Shown here in pieces: positions 1 through 8,293 of a stretch of 64,000 nucleotides of DNA. A program made the position numbers and the translations under genes. The notes beneath the pieces were generated by a model. That model was not told the DNA's origin. It worked only from the letters and a program-made list of their open reading frames with translations, and searched no databases. The stretch lies in NCBI RefSeq assembly GCF_014855515.1, contig NZ_JACYFK010000001.1, positions 1,426,001-1,490,000 of the forward strand, in the 5' to 3' direction. The stretch's first letter is position 1; each line of letters opens with the position of its first letter. Source of the stretch: Euzebyella marina. Its GTDB lineage: Bacteria; Bacteroidota; Bacteroidia; Flavobacteriales; Flavobacteriaceae.

Positions 1-180
1 GTCAAGTTTTGCCTGGAGCATTTCGACATAGCCAAAACCACCGGCATTGGTAATGCTATCGCCAAAGCAACCTACAGTCAAGTTTCTCTCGAGCTTAAAT
101 TTGTTCGAGTCCGAGCAGGCCGCAAAACTGGAGGCAATAATTGCGGCGATTGAGGTTTGTAAAAAATGTCTTCTATTCAT
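1..180 (-). CDS. SGNH/GDSL hydrolase, N-terminal fragment
   Basis: Partial gene running off the left edge; only the first 60 codons are visible, starting at the ATG at 180. The N-terminus has a basic stretch, a hydrophobic segment and a lipobox-like FAAC with Cys22, so an exported lipoprotein is likely. The NRRHF start also resembles a weak twin-arginine signal. A GDSIT block at about residues 40-44 places the nucleophile at Ser42, as in block I of SGNH hydrolases. It lies 38 bases downstream of the dipeptidase gene on the same strand and may be the last gene of that operon. The substrate cannot be told from this fragment. Confidence 0.7.
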   Translation of the reverse strand, partial: MNRRHFLQTSIAAIIASSFAACSDSNKFKLERNLTVGCFGDSITNAGGFGYVEMLQAKLD

Positions 181-218
181 GGGGCCTTATGAAAGAGCTT
201 AAGACTCCGTAAATTACA

Positions 219-1289
219 TCATTTCCACGTTCTTTTTAGGAAGTTGATGAAATTTGAATGAAGAATTTTTTCTACATCTTCAGCGTTATAGCCTCTTTTT
301 GACAAAAGCGCGGGTATTTTCTGTAAATCTGCTATGGTATCAATATCCATAGGCCCTTGTTCGGTGCCGAAACCGCCATCTAGGTCGGTTCCTATTCCGA
401 CGTGATCGGTATTCCCTGCGATTTGGCAAATGTGGTCTAGGTTATCGACCATCTGCTGTAACGAGCAATTAGCGGTTACTGGGTCCGATTTGCCTCTTAC
501 CCAGTTGGGCACCATCATCCATGCATCGAGAACCATGCCTATAACTGCCCCTCTACTGATGAGTTCTTTAATTTGTTCATCAGAAAATTGTCTGTTATGG
601 TCGACCAAGGCTCTACAGTTATTGTGGCTCGCCCAAACCGGACCTTGATAACAATCCATAGCTTCCCAAAAACTTTGGTCACACAGGTGTGTGGCATCCA
701 AAATCAAATTCAATCTTTCGATTTCTTTCAATAGCTCCTTGCCTTTTACTCCAATCCCACCGACTGAATCTGTTCCGAACGCGTAAGTACCCGGCCCATA
801 GTGCGCCGGTCCAATAGCTCTCAGCCCCTGTTCATAAGATTTTTCTAAATGCTCTAGGGTGACTATCGAATCGGCACCTTCTAAACTCAGAATGTAGCCG
901 ATAGGCTTTTTCCCTTCCTGGGTATTCCAAAAATCGAGGTGGTTTTCTAGTTCTACCGTGTTGGTGATTTGTACCAATTCGCCGATTTCCTCCATAGAAC
1001 GGTACCAAGTGAGCTGGCCTTGGGTTTGGGCCCAAGCCTGATGTGGAGATTTCCAACCTGGCAGATTATTACCTTTTTTTACGTACCGCGCAATTTGCGT
1101 TGCCATACATAGGCCGATATTACCTTTTCTCATGGCATCGAACGATACCGTATTTTTACCACGATCCGGTTTATCGGTCATGCCCATTTCACTTTTTCTG
1201 ATTTCTTCAACGGGCCAGGTCAAATCTCGATTCCATTCCATAGCGTTCATGGATAGGTCGAGGTGGGCATCGAAAATAAATGCACTCAT
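219..1289 (-). CDS. Membrane dipeptidase, peptidase family M19
   Basis: Zinc dipeptidase of the renal dipeptidase family, 356 aa, which is normal length. The metal ligands of the family can be picked out: H9-x-D11 at the N-terminus, Glu137 in LEGAD, His201 in ATH, His222 in SHNN, and an Asp in GTDLDGG near 302. No signal peptide is visible, so it is probably cytoplasmic. Family members hydrolyse dipeptides, often with a D-residue at the C-terminal side. It overlaps the upstream PLP-enzyme gene by four bases (ATGA-type coupling), which supports a joint role in using D-amino-acid-containing peptides. Confidence 0.92.
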   Translation of the reverse strand: MSAFIFDAHLDLSMNAMEWNRDLTWPVEEIRKSEMGMTDKPDRGKNTVSFDAMRKGNIGLCMATQIARYVKKGNNLPGWKSPHQAWAQTQGQLTWYRSMEEIGELVQITNTVELENHLDFWNTQEGKKPIGYILSLEGADSIVTLEHLEKSYEQGLRAIGPAHYGPGTYAFGTDSVGGIGVKGKELLKEIERLNLILDATHLCDQSFWEAMDCYQGPVWASHNNCRALVDHNRQFSDEQIKELISRGAVIGMVLDAWMMVPNWVRGKSDPVTANCSLQQMVDNLDHICQIAGNTDHVGIGTDLDGGFGTEQGPMDIDTIADLQKIPALLSKRGYNAEDVEKILHSNFINFLKRTWK

Positions 1290-2398
1290 AAATTTATTGA
1301 TTGGTTACGTGCGGCAACTAGCCATGTATTGGTTACTTCATTATTTTTTACCACCTGTAAATGGTGTTGCTTTGCTACGGTAGGGCATATGTGCATAGGA
1401 ATGCAATAGATTACATCTCCTATCTCAAAGTCTTTGGCATTCTCCGTCTCTATGACAAAATGTTCCTCGCTTTGCCCTAACTGCTTCCAATTCTTGACAT
1501 TTAAAAACTTCACCCTAGGAAAATTCATTTCAGAGGCCAACCACTTATGGCCCAAATCTAGGCAAATGGTATTTTCATTGGGTTTGCTGATGATTCTTGT
1601 CAGCAGAACTGCTGAAGATTTAAAATCCATTTCTGGAAAAAGCCCACCATAGCCGGCATCCCAAAGTAGTGTAGTGCCAGGGCTGGCTTCCACTCCTTTT
1701 CTTTTACAGTGAAAGGGGTACGATGGTGATCCACCTGCCACTATATGTGGAACAGGCATTCCTTGCGATTGAATCTGATTTGAAAAATCAACCACGGACT
1801 GAAATGCTTTATCGCAATCGACTTTTCTCTGAGAGGGGTCGGTATTACGAAGGTGACCGTCGTAAACATGTAGGCCCATTATCTCAACATTAGGGCTTTC
1901 AAAGGCGGCTTGATATAGCTGTAATGCTTTTTCATGGGGTGCAATACCGGTTCGGTTCATACCATTATTGATGTCAAGCCATAAGCGGACGGTGATATCC
2001 GATTTTTTGGCTTTGGAGGCGATGGTATTTAGGTTATTTTGGTCGTCGAACAAAGCGGAAAAAACCGTTGAAGGAAACGCTTGCATTAATGCTACGAATC
2101 TATCGATATTGTTTCCGACAGGTTGCATGGCCAACAGTACATCTTTGGTACCGTTTTGAGCCAATAGCTCAGCCTCGGCAATAGTCGCGCACTTGAATTT
2201 GCTGATGCCAGACTTTAGTTGCATTTGAATAATTTCCGCTGTTTTGTGAGTTTTAACATGCGGGCGTAAAAACTCACTGTCATCAGACATGTTCAACATC
2301 GTATCTATGTTTTGCTGAATGCGGTCTGGATAGACTAAAAGTGCCGGACTGATTACTTTTTCAGGATTTTGTAGGGCGTACCACGGTAAGTTGCTCAT
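1286..2398 (-). CDS. Fold-type III PLP enzyme, D-threonine aldolase / D-serine dehydratase family
   Basis: 370 aa protein with an alanine-racemase-type barrel at the N-terminus. The PLP lysine is expected in RPHVKTHK at about Lys49. The C-terminal metal site reads H-x-C at about 336-338; a His/Cys zinc pair is known from chicken D-serine dehydratase, whereas D-threonine aldolases often use His/Asp. That tilts the call to a dehydratase, an inference also supported by the RidA gene directly upstream, since D-serine-type dehydratases release reactive enamines that RidA removes. The start at 2398 sits 5 bases after the RidA stop. Confidence 0.85.
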   Translation of the reverse strand: MSNLPWYALQNPEKVISPALLVYPDRIQQNIDTMLNMSDDSEFLRPHVKTHKTAEIIQMQLKSGISKFKCATIAEAELLAQNGTKDVLLAMQPVGNNIDRFVALMQAFPSTVFSALFDDQNNLNTIASKAKKSDITVRLWLDINNGMNRTGIAPHEKALQLYQAAFESPNVEIMGLHVYDGHLRNTDPSQRKVDCDKAFQSVVDFSNQIQSQGMPVPHIVAGGSPSYPFHCKRKGVEASPGTTLLWDAGYGGLFPEMDFKSSAVLLTRIISKPNENTICLDLGHKWLASEMNFPRVKFLNVKNWKQLGQSEEHFVIETENAKDFEIGDVIYCIPMHICPTVAKQHHLQVVKNNEVTNTWLVAARNQSINL

Positions 2399-2403
2399 GA
2401 AAT

Positions 2404-2868
2404 TTAATGTAGTTCGAACATAGCCTCAACTTCAACGGGAATTCCACCGGGTAAAATCATGCCCACGGCACTTCTTACACCCACCCCGTTATCTGGGCCA
2501 AAAACATCTGACATAAGCTCGCTGAACCCATTGATCACCAAGGGTTGGTCTCCAAAATCAGGGTCTGAATTGACCATGCCCAAGGTCTTTACTATTCTTT
2601 TGATTCTGTCTAAGTCGCCAAAATGGGTTTGAATGGTAGAAAGCATTGTTAAGCCCACTTGTCTTGCGCCTTGTTTGGCTTCTTCAAGATTTATGTTATG
2701 ACCTGCACGCCCCTTCATTAATGTGCCATCAGGTAGCATAGGGCCTTGACCTGAAACGTACAGAAAGTTGTCAACTACCAGTACGGGTTTGTAAAGGCCT
2801 GCTGGTGGTGGGGCAGGAGGTAAAATTAGACCCAATGATTTTATTCTTTGTGATGGTGATTCGCTCAT
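2404..2868 (-). CDS. RidA/YjgF family enamine-imine deaminase
   Basis: 154 aa RidA-like protein, a trimer-forming family that hydrolyses 2-aminoacrylate and related enamines or imines released by PLP dehydratases. The C-terminal part carries an Arg in GVRSAVG followed by the PGGIPVEVEA strand, matching the substrate-binding Arg and terminal motif of the family. It is somewhat longer than E. coli RidA (128 aa), as in other subfamilies. Its place between a permease and a PLP enzyme fits damage control for that enzyme. No signal peptide is seen, so it is cytoplasmic. Confidence 0.85.
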   Translation of the reverse strand: MSESPSQRIKSLGLILPPAPPPAGLYKPVLVVDNFLYVSGQGPMLPDGTLMKGRAGHNINLEEAKQGARQVGLTMLSTIQTHFGDLDRIKRIVKTLGMVNSDPDFGDQPLVINGFSELMSDVFGPDNGVGVRSAVGMILPGGIPVEVEAMFELH

Positions 2869-2877
2869 AAAATTGAA

Positions 2878-4194
2878 TTATAAAAATGTATTTAAAATTA
2901 AAACTCCGATCAACCCCATGACACCAACGGTAGTTTCCATGACCGTCCATGTTCTTAAGGTATCCTTTATTGAAAGGTTGAAATATTCTTTGTAAAGCCA
3001 AAAGCCTCCGTCATTCACATGAGATAGCATTAAACTACCGGATCCTATGGCCAGTACCATTAATTCGGCACTTACACCAGAATCACCTATAAGTGGCATG
3101 GCGATGCCGGCAGCGGTAAGGCCCGCAACGGTTGCTGAACCTACACAAACCCTGATAACCGTAGCAATTAGCCAGGCCAAAATCAAAGGGGAGATACTTG
3201 AACCCTTTAACATGTCGCCAATATACTCACTCACGCCACTATCGACCAAAACTTGTTTTAGCCCTCCAGCCCCTGCTATAATCAAAAGTACCATGGTAAT
3301 TCCGGATACGGCACTAGAAACAGAATCCATGATTTCTTTCATGTTCTTGCCTCTTGCCAAACCAAGGGTATAGATGGCTACCAATACGGAGATAAGCATG
3401 GCAATAACAGGGTCACCAATGATGTCCGTGATTTTTCTAATGGTATTGCCCTCCGGTAAAATCAAAGTAACGACGGAAGCCAAACCGATTAAGATGACCG
3501 GTAACAACGCAGTCAAAATGCTTGTTGCCGTATTCGGCATTTCATGGTCTTTTAGTACCGTTGGGTTCAAGAACTCTTTTAAGGGAGTAGCCTTTACGTT
3601 TTTTATGGTTCTTGAAAACATCGGACCGGCAACGACAATGGCCGGTATGGCCACAATAATACCATAGAGCAAGGTTTTACCAATATCGGCATTGAACATT
3701 ACCGCAATACCCGTCGGAGCGGGATGCGGAGGAAGATAGCCATGCGTTACCGATAGTGACGCCAACATAGGTAAGCCTACGTAAATCAATGGGAGGCCTG
3801 TTGCCGCAGCTACCGTAAAAACCAAGGGAATCAAAATGACGAAACCGACCGTGTAAAACATCGGAATGCCCACTATGAACCCCGTAAGTACAACCGCCCA
3901 CTGTATGTTTTTCTTCCCAAATTTTTCAACCAACTGAGTCGTTATTCTTTGTGCGGCACCTGAATCGGCCACTAATTTACCAAGCATTGCCCCTAGACCC
4001 AATATCAAGATAAGATAGCCTAAAGTACTGCCGATACCTTTTTGAATCGATTCCGAAACGGTTAGAAAGTCCATGCCCTCGGCTACCCCGACCAGAAGGG
4101 AAACAATGATGAAGGAAATGAAAGCGTTTAATCTGAATTTGGCTATTAAAATAAAGAGCAGGATGATTCCGGCTATTACAATGGCGAGTGGCAT
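2878..4194 (-). CDS. GntP family permease
   Basis: 438 aa, almost entirely hydrophobic, with about twelve membrane segments and loops typical of the gluconate:H+ symporter family, including a GYLPPHPAP motif near residue 155. GntP proteins import gluconate, idonate, D-serine (DsdX) or other small hydroxy/amino acids. Because the genes behind it process D-amino acids, a DsdX-like role in bringing in a D-hydroxyamino acid is more likely than gluconate import; this is inferred from context. It appears to be the first gene of the operon, with 71 AT-rich bases before it and the opposite end of another gene beyond. Confidence 0.9.
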   Translation of the reverse strand: MPLAIVIAGIILLFILIAKFRLNAFISFIIVSLLVGVAEGMDFLTVSESIQKGIGSTLGYLILILGLGAMLGKLVADSGAAQRITTQLVEKFGKKNIQWAVVLTGFIVGIPMFYTVGFVILIPLVFTVAAATGLPLIYVGLPMLASLSVTHGYLPPHPAPTGIAVMFNADIGKTLLYGIIVAIPAIVVAGPMFSRTIKNVKATPLKEFLNPTVLKDHEMPNTATSILTALLPVILIGLASVVTLILPEGNTIRKITDIIGDPVIAMLISVLVAIYTLGLARGKNMKEIMDSVSSAVSGITMVLLIIAGAGGLKQVLVDSGVSEYIGDMLKGSSISPLILAWLIATVIRVCVGSATVAGLTAAGIAMPLIGDSGVSAELMVLAIGSGSLMLSHVNDGGFWLYKEYFNLSIKDTLRTWTVMETTVGVMGLIGVLILNTFL

Positions 4195-4265
4195 AGGTTG
4201 GTTTTAAAACTTTTTGTTAAATATACAATTTTGAAATTTTGAATGGGGCTGGCAAGCCTATATGA

Positions 4266-5102
4266 CTAGTTGATTTCTACCTTAGGTTCTTCATTTAGAT
4301 ATCCTAACGATTGTAAAAAAATATCAGCTTCGTGAATGGTTTCTTTGAACATATCGATAAACCGATAATTGAAAAAACCATGTTTCTCTCCCTCGTATAT
4401 TCTTAATTCGCAACGACTTCCCACTTTTTCCATTACCGTTTGGTAGTACTCAGAAGTTTCAACTGGTATGTAACGGTCCTCTGTTCCTAGCAAAAATAGG
4501 GTCGGAGGTGCCCCACGCTTGATATTGTGCAAGGGTGAAAAGTTTTTGTAGTTGTCACCTATTCTTTCGTAACCATAACCACCAGGGCCGTTATCTATTA
4601 CCGGATTAAAAAGTAGTAATGCATTTGGTTTGCAGTCAATCGACAGGTCATCATTTTTGTCGTTATAATCGGCGATGAGTGAAGTGGCCGCTGCCAAATG
4701 GCCCCCGGCAGAACCTCCTGATGCTACTATCTTGTTGGGGTCAACACCCAGTTTTGTTGCATTTTGACGTACATATCTCATAGCCGATTTCGCATCTTGC
4801 AAAGCTACATAGGGGGTTGTTTGGTGTTTGCTTTCCGTTCGGTAGTCGGCAAGAATACATACGAGACCTCTTTTGGAGAAATAATCGGCCTGTTCGGCGA
4901 AATGGCTACGGTCTCCGTTTCGCCAGCCTCCTCCAAAAAAGAATACGATGGCAGGTTTTTGGGGTTCTTTATCCATTCTCACTGGCGAGTGAATCTCTAA
5001 ATAAAGCTTAACCGTATCAATTTGTTTGTAAAGTATTTCTCTCTGGCCAAACATGGGCAAAGAGAAAAAGGCGCAAACGATCAATAATTGTAATTTATTC
5101 AT
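4266..5102 (-). CDS. Exported alpha/beta hydrolase (esterase)
   Basis: 278 aa with a signal peptide over about residues 1-20 ending in FGQ. The oxyanion motif FFGGGW, the nucleophile elbow ASGGSAGG, the acid in GTEDRY and the His in EKHGFF form a full catalytic triad. The pattern is that of periplasmic esterases of polysaccharide utilisation (acetyl- or feruloyl-esterase-like), though no specific substrate can be assigned. It overlaps the upstream DUF1059 gene by 8 bases, so the two are co-transcribed. Confidence 0.85.
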   Translation of the reverse strand: MNKLQLLIVCAFFSLPMFGQREILYKQIDTVKLYLEIHSPVRMDKEPQKPAIVFFFGGGWRNGDRSHFAEQADYFSKRGLVCILADYRTESKHQTTPYVALQDAKSAMRYVRQNATKLGVDPNKIVASGGSAGGHLAAATSLIADYNDKNDDLSIDCKPNALLLFNPVIDNGPGGYGYERIGDNYKNFSPLHNIKRGAPPTLFLLGTEDRYIPVETSEYYQTVMEKVGSRCELRIYEGEKHGFFNYRFIDMFKETIHEADIFLQSLGYLNEEPKVEIN

Positions 5103-5334
5103 TATCGGGTAGTGATATAAATTCTTTTCTTTTGGTCTCGAACCAGGTTTGCATCTCCGTGGGAGACTTCATCAGGGCCTGCATTTTTTGCATGGCCTCT
5201 AAATGGGGTATGTCTCCTTTTTGAAACATTTCCATACCATGTTTTTTACTTAGTTCGGCTATTTCTTCAAAGGTTTCGGCATGAAATTCTTGATGGCAGG
5301 CGCCTCCCAATTGTTTGCAGGTCATGGTTTTCAT
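5095..5334 (-). CDS. DUF1059-family small protein
   Basis: 79 aa, no signal peptide. It begins with TCKQLGG and continues with the FHAETFEEIAELSKKHGMEM stretch typical of the DUF1059 family of short proteins of unknown function, here with an extra C-terminal helix. Two Cys residues lie near the N-terminus (CKQLGGAC). It precedes and overlaps the esterase gene; a shared function is not evident. Confidence 0.7.
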   Translation of the reverse strand: MKTMTCKQLGGACHQEFHAETFEEIAELSKKHGMEMFQKGDIPHLEAMQKMQALMKSPTEMQTWFETKRKEFISLPDNE

Positions 5335-5407
5335 AACTTTTCATTTTTAGTGGTATGAAAGTTACCAAATTTTAAAGCTGCATGGGGCCTTCAATAATCT
5401 ACCGAGA

Positions 5408-7039
5408 TTATTTAGAACTTTCCGGTTTCGGATATTTTCTAATAGGTGAATACCTTTTATAGGTGTTGAAGATTTCTTTATCAGGACCAACATACCTAGG
5501 GTCTTCTGTTTTTTCCAAAACATCGACTAAGGCTTCCTTCAATTCTTCTTCAATTGCTTTAACCTCTTCTTTGCCCGAAAGATTCTCTAAACAAGCTGGG
5601 TCGTTTTTTACATTGAAAAGTTCAAATTCCGGCCTTTTGGCTACAGATAGATCAAAATATTCTGCAACCCCGGGCGCATCATGATTCTCTATGAGATAGG
5701 TTTTAGTAGGGCAATCATCAATATCCATAAATGCTGCATCTGGAATGAATTTTCCATTTTCATCCAGCCCGTTAATGGGCATGAGTTTGGTAGAATCTTT
5801 CGGATGGAATTTTTGTGGAGCACCAGCGGGCCAAAGATTGGGCTCCATATTCCAAACGTATAGATAATCGCCGCCTTTAATAATTCTTTGTGGATATCCT
5901 TTATTTAAATAACGACTTGAAGAATGCCTTTCTCTGCCTGCCAGGGCATATTTTCTTGTTTCATCAATTTTTCCTTCATCTTTTGACTTTAACAAGTTGG
6001 TAAAACTTTTACCTACAATGGGAAGCATACCTTTTTCGGAGGTTTCGGTAAGTTCGAGCAAGGTAGGGGCCAAATCGATAAAACTTATAGGGTCTTCAAC
6101 TATTCTGCCTCCAGGAAATTGGGAAGGAAATCTAATGGCCATGGGCACGTGTACACCATCTTCATACCCGTTGGCCTTGGCTCTCGGAAATGGCATACCA
6201 TTATCTGCGGTCACGATTACAATGGTGTTTTCAAGTTCTCCTTTTTCCTTCAAGTATTCGAGCATTCGCTGCAGATGAAGGTCGAACCATTCTATCTCTA
6301 CGGCATAGTCTAAAAGGTCGCCACGAATAACATCATTATCAGGTAAATAACCGGGTACTTGAGCATCTTCTAGCTTTTTGCCCAATCTTTTCCATGAATC
6401 GCGTTCATATCTTCTGTGAGGTTCTGTTCCCCCGTACCAAAAGAAGAATGGCTCATTATCACGAACATTTTCCATGAAATGTTCAAAATTCGCATAGTAA
6501 TTGGAAGCTCCGATACCCGTGGCCGTTCGCTCATCATTTTCAGGGCCGTATCGAAAATCGCTATGTTCAATGCCGCCGGCATTATTTTCTCTAAATAAAG
6601 AATCTTCGGGGCTTTCTGCATACCTGAACGGCCCTACACCTTTGCCTGTTCTTCCAGTTTTATAACCGTTTTTCTCAAGCAGGTCAATAAAGGACACGTG
6701 CTTTTTCATCCACGAAGAAGCATGTTGCCCAGACTGTTCATTTTGCCAATGGTAGCGACCGGTAACTATAGAGCTTCGTGATGGGGCACAGCCCGGCGAA
6801 CCCGCGTAGCAATTGGTGAAATAAATACCCTCTTTGGCCATTTGGTCAAATGCAGGGGTGTTGATGAAGGTACTGCCACCGAAACTGGTATGGCCAAACG
6901 ATTGGTCGTCACTAATGGCGAATAGAATGTTGGGGCGTTTTTGAGCTGTTTTTTGCTCATGCGCTTTTTCTTGGCAGCTGATAAGTGTTAGTGCGAATAA
7001 CAACAGTATCAGTCTGCCCGATCGGTATCTGTCAAGCAT
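5408..7039 (-). CDS. S1-family sulfatase, lipoprotein
   Basis: 543 aa. The N-terminus is a lipoprotein signal with lipobox LISC (Cys22), so the enzyme is anchored in the periplasm or on the surface. The sulfatase signature C-A-P-S-R at Cys84 is the site converted to formylglycine by a maturase not present here. N-terminal metal ligands are in SDDQ at about 43-46. Such sulfatases desulfate algal or host polysaccharides; the exact substrate is unknown. It stands alone, not in a SusCD locus, with opposite or unrelated genes on either side. Confidence 0.9.
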   Translation of the reverse strand: MLDRYRSGRLILLLFALTLISCQEKAHEQKTAQKRPNILFAISDDQSFGHTSFGGSTFINTPAFDQMAKEGIYFTNCYAGSPGCAPSRSSIVTGRYHWQNEQSGQHASSWMKKHVSFIDLLEKNGYKTGRTGKGVGPFRYAESPEDSLFRENNAGGIEHSDFRYGPENDERTATGIGASNYYANFEHFMENVRDNEPFFFWYGGTEPHRRYERDSWKRLGKKLEDAQVPGYLPDNDVIRGDLLDYAVEIEWFDLHLQRMLEYLKEKGELENTIVIVTADNGMPFPRAKANGYEDGVHVPMAIRFPSQFPGGRIVEDPISFIDLAPTLLELTETSEKGMLPIVGKSFTNLLKSKDEGKIDETRKYALAGRERHSSSRYLNKGYPQRIIKGGDYLYVWNMEPNLWPAGAPQKFHPKDSTKLMPINGLDENGKFIPDAAFMDIDDCPTKTYLIENHDAPGVAEYFDLSVAKRPEFELFNVKNDPACLENLSGKEEVKAIEEELKEALVDVLEKTEDPRYVGPDKEIFNTYKRYSPIRKYPKPESSK

Positions 7040-7142
7040 GTTTTTGTCTAGAGTGTTTATTGTTAATTCTCTAAATTTATGAAAATAGGTTTAGTTTGGA
7101 TGGATAAAGTACCGAAAGAAAGTTCGGGTCGGGTAATCACAG

Positions 7143-8039
7143 CTACTTTCGTTGGTAGTCCCTTATCTTTTGTGGCCCTTCCAATAAAACTCTGACCACT
7201 CGCAAGATGCCGTCTTCAGTTGTGGCGATTTGCCATTTGATCAACGATATTTCGCCATTTTCAATTTCTATTCCCGTAATGCTTCGAGGGTGAACGCAAC
7301 TACCATCATTAAAAAGAGGAATATCGCCAGGTTCGGGAAAACGGGGTCTATGGGTGTGGCCCACGATGGTGATGAGAAGGTTGTTTCGAAGAATCCATTT
7401 TTTTAGCCTTCTTTCAATTTTAATGAGTTCGGTATAATTTTTCGCTGGACTGGTCGGGTCTGCAATACCCCATACCTGAAGAGGTTTCCAAAGTGCCCTT
7501 ACCAAAAAGCGACTCCATCGCCAGAACGTGTAGTTCCACCAATCGGCCTGATGGCCATGCGTTAAAAAAAGTTCTTGTCCCGTAATTTTATGTTTTAGAA
7601 CAATGGCTTCGTGATAGGCAATGCCTTCAAATAGTTCTTTCGATTCGCCATCGATGGGCTCAAAATAGCTGCTCAGATGTTTTTTGACATATTCAGGGTC
7701 TTTGTATACCATATCATGATTACCCCAAATCATATGAAGTCTTTTGAGCAAATGAAATTTTTTGAGCAACTGGTACACATTTTTATGAGCTTCGAAAATA
7801 GATTCGAAATTTAGATTTTCCCATAGCTCATCGCCATCACCTAGCTCGCAATAATGAAACCCCTCTTTGAAATAAAAGTTAAGAGCATGAAAATAGATGT
7901 TTCTATTATTCGCAAAATCATCGGCAAAACTGTTATCGCCTCGGTGACAATCGCTGAAAAGTATAAACTTGGAACTATCGTCAAAAACAACCGTTTTGGC
8001 ATTTTCGTAGGCCCTGGTTAAACGCTTGGTAGATGACAT
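7143..8039 (-). CDS. Calcineurin-like metallophosphoesterase
   Basis: 298 aa. The metallophosphoesterase motifs follow in order: FSDCHRGDN, GDGDELW, GNHD, LTHGHQAD and VGHTHRPRF, which together form the dinuclear metal site. The spacing resembles UDP-2,3-diacylglucosamine hydrolase (LpxH)-like enzymes, but a lipid A role is not supported by neighbours. No signal peptide is present. The start at 8039 is followed by a plain coding frame; the divergent GAF gene begins at about 8294. Confidence 0.85.
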   Translation of the reverse strand: MSSTKRLTRAYENAKTVVFDDSSKFILFSDCHRGDNSFADDFANNRNIYFHALNFYFKEGFHYCELGDGDELWENLNFESIFEAHKNVYQLLKKFHLLKRLHMIWGNHDMVYKDPEYVKKHLSSYFEPIDGESKELFEGIAYHEAIVLKHKITGQELFLTHGHQADWWNYTFWRWSRFLVRALWKPLQVWGIADPTSPAKNYTELIKIERRLKKWILRNNLLITIVGHTHRPRFPEPGDIPLFNDGSCVHPRSITGIEIENGEISLIKWQIATTEDGILRVVRVLLEGPQKIRDYQRK

Positions 8040-8234
8040 TGGTTGTAAAGAGATTTGATGGGCTTCTAAATTAAACTAATAATCAGTCGTTGAAAATTAT
8101 TATTCGTTACAGGTGTCGGTTCGTACCCGGTGTAAATTTAATTACTTGACCTAGAGAAAGGTTTTGTAGGTTTAACTGTGCCAGTTATCGGTTAGAGGGC
8201 ATGTGTTAAAAGTGAGTGCTACTTAATTATTTTG

Positions 8235-8242
8235 TAATTTTG
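8235..8242 (+). promoter_or_regulatory. Bacteroidetes -7 box upstream of the GAF gene
   Basis: TAATTTTG matches the TAnnTTTG -7 consensus of the Bacteroidetes housekeeping sigma factor. It places transcription start near 8249, which rules out the in-frame ATG at 8216 as a translation start and supports 8294. No convincing -33 TTG is seen at the right distance, so this is moderate evidence only. Confidence 0.45.
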
Positions 8243-8293
8243 CATAGAAAATTGCGACTTATTTTGGGTATGAGATGTTTCACGGAAAAAGAA

